From the NCBI RefSeq assembly GCF_028201475.1, contig NZ_CP116383.1, positions 2,232,001-2,296,000 on the forward strand: a stretch of 64,000 nucleotides of DNA, in the 5' to 3' direction. Below the pieces are notes generated by a model, which searched no databases, was not told where the DNA came from, and saw nothing but the letters and a program-made list of their open reading frames with translations. Shown piece after piece: positions 1 to 8,606 of this stretch; position 1 is the first letter of the stretch; the number at the start of each line of letters is the position of its first letter. The translations under genes and the position numbers were made by a program. The DNA comes from Vibrio sp. SCSIO 43137. Its GTDB lineage: Bacteria > Pseudomonadota > Gammaproteobacteria > Enterobacterales > Vibrionaceae.

Positions 1-545
1 GAACGGATACCCTGCTCGGTATTCTGGCCCACAGTGCCCTCTCTCTTGGCTTAGTGGCGGTCAGTTTTCTCGACAATGTCAGAATCGACCTGATGAGCTA
101 CCTGTTTGGTGATCTGCTCTCTGTGTCCATTTCAGATATCTACTTTATCTATCTGGGGGTCATTATTGTCGGAGCCATTCTCTACTACTTCTGGCAACCG
201 ATGCTCTCGTCAACAGTGAGTGAAGAGCTGGCACTGGTAGAAGGGGTTAATGTCTCTCTTATCCGCCTGATCCTGATGATGCTGATCGGACTGGTTATTG
301 CAGTAGGGATGAAATTTGTAGGGGCATTGATCATCACTTCACTACTGATTATTCCGGCCGCGACGGCACGAAAATTTTCTGCAACTCCGGAACAGATGGC
401 CATTCTCTCCTCAGCTATCGGGACGGTTTCGGTAGTACTTGGGCTGGCCATGTCATGGCACTATGACACACCAACCGGCCCTTCCGTAGTAGTCAGTGCA
501 GCCGCCCTGTTTATGTTGAGTCAGTTTAAGAAAACCGCATCTTAA
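1..545 (+). CDS. znuB: Zinc ABC transporter permease ZnuB (C-terminal part)
   Basis: The reading frame is open from base 3 with no start inside the window, so the gene begins upstream. The protein is a row of hydrophobic helices with the sequence pattern of the ZnuB/ABC-3 permease family, including a conserved stretch [17 protein letters not shown] near the end. ZnuB is the inner-membrane channel of the high-affinity zinc importer, working with the ATPase ZnuC and the periplasmic binding protein ZnuA; those genes would lie outside the window to the left. An internal GTG at 54 is not a plausible start, because homologous residues continue before it. Zur control is expected for the family but its site is not in view. 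Confidence 0.9.
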   Translation, partial: TDTLLGILAHSALSLGLVAVSFLDNVRIDLMSYLFGDLLSVSISDIYFIYLGVIIVGAILYYFWQPMLSSTVSEELALVEGVNVSLIRLILMMLIGLVIAVGMKFVGALIITSLLIIPAATARKFSATPEQMAILSSAIGTVSVVLGLAMSWHYDTPTGPSVVVSAAALFMLSQFKKTAS

Positions 546-617
546 GATTACTTAGGTTTATTTACTAAAGCTCCCTGACTGAGTGCCGATAAAGGGTTAC
601 TCAGTTAAGAGGCCTTT

Positions 618-1139
618 ATGCAGTCAGACACCATCACACAAGCGGCAACACTACAAACAGCAGCAATTAACGAGCTGCAGTTTGGTAGTAATATTAATGC
701 TGCAGTGGAGCAAAACCGCCGCGCCGATTTCGCGCTATTGCTGGCAATGTTCTCTGACGATGTACGTGAGACAACCTCTGTTGAAGAGATCACGGCAGAA
801 CAAGCCTCAGAACAAAACCTTCGGGACCAGCTAAACGTTCCTGCAGCGCGGACTCTACATTCTGATGCTGATAGCTATACACGCTCAGCCCAAATCGCCA
901 ACCAATTCCATCAAGGTGGTTTCCAGAGTGCCCAGTTGCAGATGGATCTTTGCCCTGATGCTCTTGCCTGTCATGCAGAGAACACTCACGGGCTGGGTGA
1001 AGAGGTATACCGAAACCTGTCATTCCATGCCCAGCGCTCTCTGTCTGAAAAGCCTAAAACCGTCGTCAATAACAGTAACCTCTATCAACAACTGGTTACC
1101 TCCGGCAGAACCGATACCATCTGTCGTAGTATCGCTTAG
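618..1139 (+). CDS. Conserved hypothetical protein downstream of znuB
   Basis: A 173-residue soluble protein that I do not recognise. It is hydrophilic and acidic, has no signal peptide or membrane helix, and its first 60 residues (MQSDTITQAATLQTAAINE onward) look helical. Two cysteines lie close together near residue 112-118 (LCPDALAC). An AGAGG ribosome-binding site sits eight bases before the ATG. It follows znuB by 72 bp on the same strand, so it could be read from the same transcript, but nothing in the sequence links it to zinc. The codon pattern and composition match the neighbours, which argues that it is a real backbone gene. Confidence 0.65.
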   Translation: MQSDTITQAATLQTAAINELQFGSNINAAVEQNRRADFALLLAMFSDDVRETTSVEEITAEQASEQNLRDQLNVPAARTLHSDADSYTRSAQIANQFHQGGFQSAQLQMDLCPDALACHAENTHGLGEEVYRNLSFHAQRSLSEKPKTVVNNSNLYQQLVTSGRTDTICRSIA

Positions 1140-1348
1140 TTTACAGTTCCGCTGTTATATCCGTATCTCGTTACCGCCTCAACAAATATGCAACAGCTCC
1201 CGCAAATGTGAGATAGCCCAGCAAGTCTACATTTTTCCCCAGGGTAAATTAGCTTTTCATGATGGTTTTCACACCCGGCAGAATATTTTTCGACCAGTAT
1301 AAATCTGAAAGGAAGAGCGTAGAGTAAGCAGAAACAAGGGGCAGTTGA

Positions 1349-2029
1349 ATGGATATCAAGAACTCAGTCGTGCTGGTTACGTCGGCAGGAAGCGTATTAG
1401 GAAGCACCCTTGCCCGCCATTTTGCCACATTGGGTGCAAAAGTGATTGTCACCGACGAAGACAAGTTCGCCCTGGAACAAACTGTGAAACGTTGTCAGGA
1501 GTTTCCTCTCGCGCCGGTTTGCTACCCACTAGAAAACTGCTCATTCGACAATGTTCAAAAGTTGTTTGATGACGTAGAGTCTAGTCTTGATCGCAGCATA
1601 GATGTGGTTATCAACTACTGGCCGAGTCAGCCTTTCCCTTCTCTGGTCGGCAGCACCGATGAGAGAGAACTTTCCAGCACCATCAGTAAGCTTACCTGCC
1701 CGTTTTTCAGCTTTGGTCAGGCTGGTGCCGATCATATGAGAAACCAACAGAAAAACGGCGTGATTATAAATCTGGTCACCTATGAAGAGGAGACCAATAC
1801 CGCAGGAATGGAAAACACCTCTACCCTGATCTCCGGGTTTACCAAAAGCTGGGCGAAAGAGTTACACCCTTTCAATATCCGTGTCGGCGGAGTTATCCCG
1901 ACTCTTACGGATAAAAGCAAAGGTGAAAAAGATATCGAGCACTGGGCTCAATTACAGGACGAACTAATCCGTAGTACTGAATACATTATTGCTAACGAGT
2001 ACTTCACCGGCAGAGTAATGGCAGCTTAG
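1349..2029 (+). CDS. Short-chain dehydrogenase-like protein lacking the catalytic Tyr/Lys
   Basis: The 226-residue protein has the Rossmann start of an SDR (VVLVTSAGSVLGSTLARHF, then a strand ending VIVTDED), and late helices and strand resembling the family (SGFTKSWAKELHPFNIRVGGVIP). In classical SDRs the active-site YxxxK precedes the GFTK-type helix by a fixed distance. By my alignment those positions are Met and Ser here (M-E-N-T-S), so the usual proton-relay pair is absent. It may bind a nucleotide without acting as an oxidoreductase, or use other residues. It is followed by a terminator shared with the convergent adhE. The substrate is unknown. Confidence 0.7.
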   Translation: MDIKNSVVLVTSAGSVLGSTLARHFATLGAKVIVTDEDKFALEQTVKRCQEFPLAPVCYPLENCSFDNVQKLFDDVESSLDRSIDVVINYWPSQPFPSLVGSTDERELSSTISKLTCPFFSFGQAGADHMRNQQKNGVIINLVTYEEETNTAGMENTSTLISGFTKSWAKELHPFNIRVGGVIPTLTDKSKGEKDIEHWAQLQDELIRSTEYIIANEYFTGRVMAA

Positions 2030-2061
2030 TTTTCGGCAACTTTTTGCTTCAGACAAAATAG

Positions 2062-2087
2062 AAAAGCCTCGCAAGTGCGAGGCTTTT
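2062..2087. terminator. Bidirectional rho-independent terminator between SDR gene and adhE
   Basis: A perfect GC-rich stem AAGCCTCGC / GCGAGGCTT closes over an AAGT loop, with A residues on one side and T residues on the other. It can therefore end both the rightward SDR transcript and the leftward adhE transcript. Confidence 0.85.
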
Positions 2088-2135
2088 ATTACTTATGAGA
2101 TAGTCGTGCTAGCGAAACAATCTCAAAACGTTCTC

Positions 2136-4808
2136 TTACTTTTTCTTAGCTGGCGCTTGGTCAGCTTTTTTCTTGATTACTGTAGTACCTTCAAACGTCT
2201 CACCTTCTACATATGGCTTACCGTAGTATGCCGCAGATAGAACGTCTTTCAGCTCAGTGATCAGTGGGTAACGTGGGTTCGCACCAGTACACTGGTCATC
2301 GAATGCTTCAACCGCTAGTTCATCAAGCTTAGCAAGGAAGTCAGACTCAGCAACACCAGCAGCCTGAATAGAAGCTGGGATGTCCAGATCTTTCTTCAGC
2401 TCGTCCAGCCATGCAAGCAGACGTTCGATCTTCTGAGCTGTACGGTCACCCGCCTGGCTCAGGCCTAGGTGGTCTGCTACTTCAGCGTAACGACGACGTG
2501 CCTGTGGACGGTCATACTGAGAGAATGCAGTTTGCTTAGTTGGGTTGTCGTTAGCGTTATAACGAACAACGTCAGAGATAAGCAGTGCGTTCGCAAGACC
2601 GTGTGGCAGGTGGAACTCAGCACCAAGTTTGTGAGCCATTGAGTGACATACACCAAGGAAGGCGTTAGCAAACGCGATACCGGCGATAGTCGCAGCATTG
2701 TGTACTTTCTCACGAGCGATTGGGTCGTTAGCACCATTCGCGTAGCTTGAAGGCAGGTACTCTTTTAGCATCTTAAGTGCTTGCAGAGCCTGACCGTCAG
2801 AGTATTCGTTAGCAAGAACAGAAACGTAAGCTTCAAGAGCGTGAGTTACTGCATCGTAACCACCAAACGCTGTCAGAGACTTAGGCATGTTCATTACCAG
2901 GTTTGCGTCTACGATAGCCATCTGAGGAGTCAGCTCGTAGTCAGCAAGTGGGTATTTAGCACCTGTCTTGTCGTCAGTAACAACGGCAAACGGAGTAACT
3001 TCAGAACCAGTACCAGATGTTGTAGTAACACATACCAGCTCAGCTTTCTGACCCATTTTAGGGAACTTGTAGATACGCTTACGGATGTCCATAAAGCGCA
3101 TTGCCAGCTCTTCGAATGCTGTTTCTGGGTGCTCGTACATTACCCACATGATCTTAGCAGCATCCATCGGAGAACCACCACCAAGCGCAAGGATTACGTC
3201 AGGCTGGAAGCTCTGCATTTGAGCTGCACCTTTCTCAACAACAGACAGTGTTGGATCCGCTTCAACATCAAAGAATGTCTGAACTTCCATACCCTGTGCT
3301 TTCAGTAGGCTTACGATTTCGTCAGCATAGCCGTTGTTGAACAGGAAGCGGTCAGTAACAAGGAACGCACGTTTCTTACCTTCAAGGTCGCCAAGAGCAA
3401 TCGGAAGGCTACCACGACGGAAGTAGATTGACTTAGGTAGTTTATGCCACAACATGTTTTCAGCTCGCTTAGCAACAGTTTTCTTGTTGATCAGGTGTTT
3501 AGGACCTACGTTTTCAGAGATAGAGTTACCACCCCAAGAACCACAACCCAGCGTCAGAGATGGCGCTACGTTAAAGTTATAAAGGTCACCGATACCACCG
3601 TGAGTTGTCGGGATGTTTACCAGAATACGTGCAGTCTTCAGACGGTCACCGAAGTAACGGATACGATCTGCGTTTACGTCCTGGTTAGTGTACAGGCCAG
3701 ATGTGTGACCGATACCACCGATTTCAACCATCTTAACTGCCTGGTCAACTGCGTTTTCGAAAGAAGACGCACGGAACATACCAAGAGTCGGAGAGAGTTT
3801 CTCGTGAGCAAACTCATCGTCGTAAGAAACTTCACCAAGACCTTCACCAACAAGGATCTTAGTATCAGCAGGAACTTTAACACCCGCCATTTCAGCGATA
3901 GCTGTTGCTGGCTGACCAACGATTTTCGCGTTTAGTGCGCCGTCGATAAGCAGAACTTTACGAACCTTGTTCGCTTCAGCTTTAGAAAGAACATAACCTT
4001 TGTGAGAAGCAAAACGCTCTTTCACTTCGTCATACACTTCGTCCATAACGATTACAGCCTGCTCAGAAGCACACACTACACCGTTATCGAAAGTCTTAGA
4101 CATAAGAACAGAAGCTACCGCACGTTTAACGTCAGCAGTGTCATCGATAACGACAGGAACGTTACCTGCACCTACACCGATAGCCGGCTTACCAGAAGAG
4201 TATGCCGCTTTAACCATGCCCGGACCACCAGTCGCAAGGATAAGAGCAATACCGTCGTGCTTCATAAGAGCGTTAGACAACTCAACTGAAGGCTGGTCAA
4301 TCCAACCAATGATGTCTTTAGGAGCACCTGCCGCAACTGCTGCGTCAAGAACCAGTTTAGCTGCATCGTTAGTTGAGTTTTTCGCACGTGGGTGTGGCGA
4401 GAAGATGATACCGTTACGTGTCTTAAGTGAGATAAGAGACTTAAAGATAGCTGTTGAAGTCGGGTTAGTAGTCGGAACGATACCACAGATAATACCTACA
4501 GGTTCTGCGATAGTCATTGTGCCCAGACTTTCGTCTTCATCCAAAATGCCACAAGTCTTTTCGTCTTTATACTTGTTATAGATAAACTCAGATGCGAAGT
4601 GGTTTTTGATAACCTTATCTTCCACGATACCCATGCCAGATTCTTCAACCGCTTGTTGCGCCAGAGGAATACGAGCTTGGTTAGCCGCCAGTGAAGCTGC
4701 ACGGAAGATCTTGTCAACTTGCTCCTGAGAGTAAGTAGCAAACTCTTCCTGAGCCGCTTTAACGCGAGCTACAAGAGCATCTAGTTCAGCCAGATTAGTT
4801 ACAGGCAT
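2136..4808 (-). CDS. adhE: Bifunctional acetaldehyde-CoA / alcohol dehydrogenase AdhE
   Basis: The 890-residue length matches the family. The N-terminal half is an aldehyde dehydrogenase that reduces acetyl-CoA to acetaldehyde; the catalytic cysteine is Cys246 in FDNGVVCASEQ. The C-terminal half, from about residue 450, is an iron-dependent alcohol dehydrogenase with GGGSPMDAAK for NAD binding and the metal-binding histidine region around LGVCHSMAHKLGAEFHLPHG. The enzyme makes ethanol and regenerates NAD+ during anaerobic growth and assembles into cytoplasmic spirosomes. A GGAGA ribosome-binding site precedes the ATG. The gene stands alone, with an AT-rich leader of over 500 bp upstream, which suits heavy regulation. 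Confidence 0.97.
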   Translation of the reverse strand: MPVTNLAELDALVARVKAAQEEFATYSQEQVDKIFRAASLAANQARIPLAQQAVEESGMGIVEDKVIKNHFASEFIYNKYKDEKTCGILDEDESLGTMTIAEPVGIICGIVPTTNPTSTAIFKSLISLKTRNGIIFSPHPRAKNSTNDAAKLVLDAAVAAGAPKDIIGWIDQPSVELSNALMKHDGIALILATGGPGMVKAAYSSGKPAIGVGAGNVPVVIDDTADVKRAVASVLMSKTFDNGVVCASEQAVIVMDEVYDEVKERFASHKGYVLSKAEANKVRKVLLIDGALNAKIVGQPATAIAEMAGVKVPADTKILVGEGLGEVSYDDEFAHEKLSPTLGMFRASSFENAVDQAVKMVEIGGIGHTSGLYTNQDVNADRIRYFGDRLKTARILVNIPTTHGGIGDLYNFNVAPSLTLGCGSWGGNSISENVGPKHLINKKTVAKRAENMLWHKLPKSIYFRRGSLPIALGDLEGKKRAFLVTDRFLFNNGYADEIVSLLKAQGMEVQTFFDVEADPTLSVVEKGAAQMQSFQPDVILALGGGSPMDAAKIMWVMYEHPETAFEELAMRFMDIRKRIYKFPKMGQKAELVCVTTTSGTGSEVTPFAVVTDDKTGAKYPLADYELTPQMAIVDANLVMNMPKSLTAFGGYDAVTHALEAYVSVLANEYSDGQALQALKMLKEYLPSSYANGANDPIAREKVHNAATIAGIAFANAFLGVCHSMAHKLGAEFHLPHGLANALLISDVVRYNANDNPTKQTAFSQYDRPQARRRYAEVADHLGLSQAGDRTAQKIERLLAWLDELKKDLDIPASIQAAGVAESDFLAKLDELAVEAFDDQCTGANPRYPLITELKDVLSAAYYGKPYVEGETFEGTTVIKKKADQAPAKKK

Positions 4809-5391
4809 AATGTTTCTCCAATAATTTAAAATTTAAAAACTCTTTAGTAAGGCTATGGATTTCTTATCTTTGTTCACAGTGTTCACAACTACGTCACATT
4901 TTGTAAGAAGGCTACATACTTAGTAAATTGCTTTCAGGACTGAGTATATTATTTCATTCTGTGAAAAATATTGACCCAGATCAGTTCTGAAAATTTATTT
5001 ACCTACAACTGGGTATGCAATCGTTTATAGTTAAGCTATCTTTTTGTTTTTATTATATTTAATCCAACATTGATTTTTCTATCAATGGTTCTGAAATTTC
5101 TTAAATAATTCACTTAATCATTTCAGTCGTGTAAAAAAATTACAAAAAGAACAAAAAAAGCTCAATTGAAATAATTTTACGTGCTACACGCAGTATATCG
5201 TTTGTTACCAGCTTCACCACCTGAAGCGCTTTTTTTTAGCAAAAGTGTGCTCTTAGTAACAAGTTGAAATATATATTGTACTTTTTCTCTACAATCGGGT
5301 TTGATCAGTTCTGAAATGAACGAAAAGAAAAGCCGTTTATGAGGGAAACCCGGTTTAGCCATAATCCTCCTCAACAGCCAGTCAGGAAAAT
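4809..5391. promoter_or_regulatory. AT-rich divergent control region between adhE and the channel gene
   Basis: No convincing gene lies here. On the adhE side, 4870-4888 reads on the minus strand as two TGTGAACA words ten bases apart, resembling half-sites of the redox repressor Rex. At 5070-5087 is an ATTGAT-N6-ATCAAT inverted repeat; its spacer of six is wrong for FNR. The word GTTCTGAAA occurs three times (4984-4992, 5088-5096, 5308-5316), and the outer two copies extend to GATCAGTTCTGAAA. A plus-strand terminator lies at 5211-5237. None of these sites is proven. Confidence 0.45.
5211..5237 (+). terminator. Rho-independent terminator with no gene upstream (possible small RNA 3' end)
   Basis: The stem GCTTCA / TGAAGC with loop CCACC is followed by GC and then eight T residues. 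It points rightward, yet the only gene to its left, adhE, runs the other way. It may end a short regulatory RNA beginning somewhere after about 5100, or attenuate the leader of the channel gene. Confidence 0.6.
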
Positions 5392-6243
5392 ATGAAAGAT
5401 CAGACTTTAAAACATAAGACATACGTCATTATATTTGGCACGCACACACCACAGGGCAAGGCCTTCGACCTATTCTTAATTGTGGCAATATTGGCTTCTC
5501 TGGTAGTACTAATTCTAGATTCTATCCCTTCACTGCCGGTGGAATGGTCAGATACATTCCGCTATATGGAGTACGGATTTACCCTGCTATTTACCATAGA
5601 ATATCTGGTGAGATTATGGTGCTCACCTAAGCCGACGGCCTATATAAAAAGCTTCTACGGAGTGGTCGATTTTCTCTCTATTTTGCCTACCTACCTAACC
5701 ATATTATTCCCTACTGCAAACTACATGGCAGTGATCAGACTACTGCGGGTTTTACGTATTTTTCGCATTCTGAAACTTGTAAGATACTTACAAGACTCAA
5801 ACATACTACTGCGCTCAATCCTGAGTTCCAAACGTAAAATCCTGATCTTTTTTAGCACCGTAGCCATACTGGTTACCATCTTTGGCTCACTTATCTATGT
5901 AATTGAGGGACCAGAGAACGGTTTTACCAGTATTCCCATCAGTATTTACTGGGCCATCGTGACGATTACCACTGTGGGATACGGTGATCTGGTGCCACAA
6001 ACCATGCTGGGAAAAGGCATAGCTTCTATGACCATGTTGCTGGGTTATTCCATACTGGCGGTGCCGACCGGCATAATTACTGCCGAACTGCAAAATGAGA
6101 TGTCATCACATAAGGATTTGGTAAAGTGCCCCAACTGCATGAAGAACGGCCACGAGGCGGATGCCATGCACTGCAAACATTGTGGCAGTGCGTTGGCAGA
6201 TCCCGACAACCGTGTGGTGCCGGTTGCCGGAAAGGAAGATTAA
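5392..6243 (+). CDS. Voltage-gated K+-channel-like protein with C-terminal zinc ribbon
   Basis: The 283-residue protein has six membrane segments. An arginine-rich S4-like helix (AVIRLLRVLRIFRILKLVRYL, about residues 110-130) is followed by a pore loop with the potassium selectivity filter TTVGYGD (about residue 195) and the final helix. This is the ion-transport (Kch/KvAP-like) fold of the inner membrane. After the last helix comes a short tail with two CxxC pairs (CPNC...CKHC), a zinc ribbon, in place of the large RCK domain that many bacterial channels carry. AGGAAA precedes the ATG. Potassium selectivity is inferred from the filter; the role of the ribbon is unknown. Confidence 0.85.
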   Translation: MKDQTLKHKTYVIIFGTHTPQGKAFDLFLIVAILASLVVLILDSIPSLPVEWSDTFRYMEYGFTLLFTIEYLVRLWCSPKPTAYIKSFYGVVDFLSILPTYLTILFPTANYMAVIRLLRVLRIFRILKLVRYLQDSNILLRSILSSKRKILIFFSTVAILVTIFGSLIYVIEGPENGFTSIPISIYWAIVTITTVGYGDLVPQTMLGKGIASMTMLLGYSILAVPTGIITAELQNEMSSHKDLVKCPNCMKNGHEADAMHCKHCGSALADPDNRVVPVAGKED

Positions 6244-6286
6244 TCGCACAGCCCGGCAGGTTAACTGAGACAGAATTAAAGCTTAG

Positions 6287-7303
6287 TTATTCTAACTTTG
6301 ATACACACGACGCGTAATGGGCACTTGCGGCGTTTGCTGCCGGAGAGTTACATACAGCAAAATCGTCCGGTAAATCTAACTCTATGTATAGTATCCGGTA
6401 GTGATCTTGTAATGGCGCCTCACCAAATAGTGTCGCAGAAAAGTAGCCCGGGTCATTAGGCCAGCCAAAATCGACACCATTACGAGTTACATTGAGCGCA
6501 AACAACTCTTCTATTGTCGCTCTTCTCCAGTTTGACTGACCGGCAAAGTTCAGGGCGGACAACTTTTTACACCAACGATCATATTGTCCGCCAACTCCTG
6601 CATCAGCATCATTGCCGTCTCCGGGAAGTGTTACATTTTCTCCATCCTGACGAAACAAGGCAAAACGTCCGGTTGGGTTGGTGTTTTGCCAGTCGAACGC
6701 ATAACTGTCGCCGCTGTTTGTCGCATTATGCTGTTCTATGTAGCCCAACTCAGCCATAACAACATCGGACGGAGTACTAGTGAACCACTTGGTCTTATTG
6801 TCATCAGGGTCAACAACTTCTCTGATTTTCAGGCAGTTTCCCGCCGCATTGTTCAGGTCTGTATCGTTAATACCTCCGTTGGGTCCTGTATCCAGAAAAT
6901 TCCCCAATTGATGGCCACAAACCATTGACTGTCTGACTGTCAGGCTAACTTCATCACTGGTAATACCGTCTAGGTTAGCAGTTATCTTTGTCACCCCTAC
7001 TCCTTTAGGTCTGGCGAGTCCCTCAGGAGTAAAACTGGCGACATTCGGTGTCACCATATTCCAGTTCACCAATCCGCTAATATCAGCTTCAGTACCATCA
7101 TCGTATTTACCTATTGCCGTATACTGAACCGGAAATGAAGTAAGGGTAGTTCTGGGGGTAACATCTATGTAAAAAAGCTTTGCTGCGGAGCTCGCAGGCT
7201 GCTTTATATTCTCACCGGCAGTAAATACCCCCTCCGATTCGCAACCAAACAAAACCATCACTGAAAAAGTAAGTAAAAATGCTGATTTATTAGAGAAATA
7301 CAT
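6287..7303 (-). CDS. Ig-like (BIG2) outer-membrane lipoprotein
   Basis: The 338-residue protein begins with a lipoprotein signal peptide ending in lipobox LFGC (Cys21). Residues from about 45 to 125 form a bacterial Ig-like BIG2 domain (YIDVTPRTTL...YTAIGKYDDGTEADISG...LVNW...ITANLDGI). The C-terminal part carries a Lcl/DUF1566-like pattern (WCKKLSALNFAGQSNWRRATIEELFAL), common in Vibrio surface proteins. It starts 15 bp after the OmpA-family gene on the same strand, so the two probably form an operon. It is expected at the cell surface or periplasmic face of the outer membrane, perhaps in adhesion or carbohydrate contact. The ligand is unknown. Confidence 0.75.
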   Translation of the reverse strand: MYFSNKSAFLLTFSVMVLFGCESEGVFTAGENIKQPASSAAKLFYIDVTPRTTLTSFPVQYTAIGKYDDGTEADISGLVNWNMVTPNVASFTPEGLARPKGVGVTKITANLDGITSDEVSLTVRQSMVCGHQLGNFLDTGPNGGINDTDLNNAAGNCLKIREVVDPDDNKTKWFTSTPSDVVMAELGYIEQHNATNSGDSYAFDWQNTNPTGRFALFRQDGENVTLPGDGNDADAGVGGQYDRWCKKLSALNFAGQSNWRRATIEELFALNVTRNGVDFGWPNDPGYFSATLFGEAPLQDHYRILYIELDLPDDFAVCNSPAANAASAHYASCVSKLE

Positions 7304-7318
7304 AACGAACTACTACAC

Positions 7319-8401
7319 CTACTGTTGATACTTAAATGAAGATAGCGTTACTTCTACCCGACGGTTTTTCGCTCTACCCTCTGCTGTTGCATTGCTGGCC
7401 ACAGGATCCAACTCGCCTTTGCCACTAAGGTTCATCTGACCTATTCTTCCTCCCAGTTCCAGAAGTTCAGCGGCAACAGCGCTGGCACGCCGCTCTGACA
7501 GTTTTTGGTTATAGACTTCTGTACCTGTGGCATCAGCATGACCAACGATAAGTACGCGGGCCTGAGGATAGGACACCAAGGTTGATGCAATAGGCTTCAA
7601 ACCTTGTTTAAAGGCGTCACTCACATGGGTTGAATCTGTATCAAAACAGTACTCTTCACCCAACGTCAGTGAAGAAAATGTATAAATTTTTGGTACCACA
7701 AGCTCTTTATTTACTAATGGTTCTGCCGGTTCAACTGGCCTCACATCAATAATTGCTTCGGTTTTCTCGGCCGGTACTTCAGCGGTGAGCTCGATCGTTT
7801 CAGGTACTTCTTCTGTCTTAGTGATAATTGAAGAGGGCTGACCAAACCGGTAAGTTAAGTTGAACATCAGAGCATAGTTGTCGTACTTGCCGGTTTCAGA
7901 ACGACCAATACTGTCAACATACTGATACCCGGCCGACAGGTGAATGTTTTCATCAAACCGATAGCCCACTCCGGCTTCCGCTACTGGCGAGATTCCCCTT
8001 GCCTTTAGCTTTGCTCTGTTCGGCTGCGATTTTTCCAGCGTCCAGTATGACGCCCCCAACCGGCCATACAGGCTCCAGTCATCTTTAAAATACCAGTCAT
8101 AACGGGCAGCGGTATCAAAGAACCAAGTGTTCACATCAACAGCCCCCCAACCCTCTCTGCTTGCTCTGTTAGAGTGATAGCTATAGCCGACATCCCAGCT
8201 CCACTCGGGGGAAAACTGTAGCCCGCCGGAGATTCCCCAGACACCACCACTAGGGTCTGTATGCGGAAAGGCATCGTCGTTAGCCCACTGATAACCGGTT
8301 TTTAACGTCATAAATGCCTGAGGATCCCCGTCAGTGACTGCGCAGACAGCAGAAACGGGCCAGCTTAGCGTCACTACCAACAGTTTTAATGAGACTTTCA
8401 T
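7319..8401 (-). CDS. OmpA-family outer-membrane protein
   Basis: The 360-residue protein starts at the ATG at 8401, which has GGAG nine bases upstream and is followed directly by a signal peptide (MKVSLKLLVVTLSWPVSAVCA). A further in-frame upstream extension has no such support. Residues about 25-185 alternate like an eight-stranded OmpA beta barrel (GVGYRFDENIHLSAGYQYVDS). A Glu/Pro-rich linker leads to the OmpA C-terminal peptidoglycan-binding domain (VLIVGHADATGTEVYNQKLSERRASAV, about residues 290-330). It likely anchors the outer membrane to the cell wall. It is the first gene of a pair with the BIG2 lipoprotein. Confidence 0.88.
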   Translation of the reverse strand: MKVSLKLLVVTLSWPVSAVCAVTDGDPQAFMTLKTGYQWANDDAFPHTDPSGGVWGISGGLQFSPEWSWDVGYSYHSNRASREGWGAVDVNTWFFDTAARYDWYFKDDWSLYGRLGASYWTLEKSQPNRAKLKARGISPVAEAGVGYRFDENIHLSAGYQYVDSIGRSETGKYDNYALMFNLTYRFGQPSSIITKTEEVPETIELTAEVPAEKTEAIIDVRPVEPAEPLVNKELVVPKIYTFSSLTLGEEYCFDTDSTHVSDAFKQGLKPIASTLVSYPQARVLIVGHADATGTEVYNQKLSERRASAVAAELLELGGRIGQMNLSGKGELDPVASNATAEGRAKNRRVEVTLSSFKYQQ

Positions 8402-8552
8402 TTCTATAACTCCATAAATAGAACGGCCACACCTTAAGATGTAAGTCCGCTGCTTTGTTAGCACAGGCAAACAATCTTGTTAGTTGGTGCTAATTGGTCA
8501 GCAATTTGAATGGAGTGAACCCATATGTAGGGCAGAGAGGATTTTACAGTAA

Positions 8553-8585
8553 TAAAAAAAGGTCAGTAATTACTTACTGACCTTT
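8553..8585 (-). terminator. Terminator of asd
   Basis: Read on the minus strand, AAAGGTCAGTAAGT pairs with a matching right arm and is followed by a run of seven T residues. It lies about 20 bp after the asd stop codon. Confidence 0.85.
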
Positions 8586-8606
8586 ACAATATGAGTTAGT
8601 GAGGTG

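Noticed and set aside
5070..5087. ATTGAT-N6-ATCAAT as an FNR site upstream of adhE
   Set aside because: FNR sites have a four-base spacer between TTGAT and ATCAA; here it is six.
5177..5422. 81-codon leftward frame in the adhE/channel leader
   Set aside because: It crosses the terminator and the start of the channel gene, has no family resemblance, and its composition is that of non-coding AT-rich DNA.
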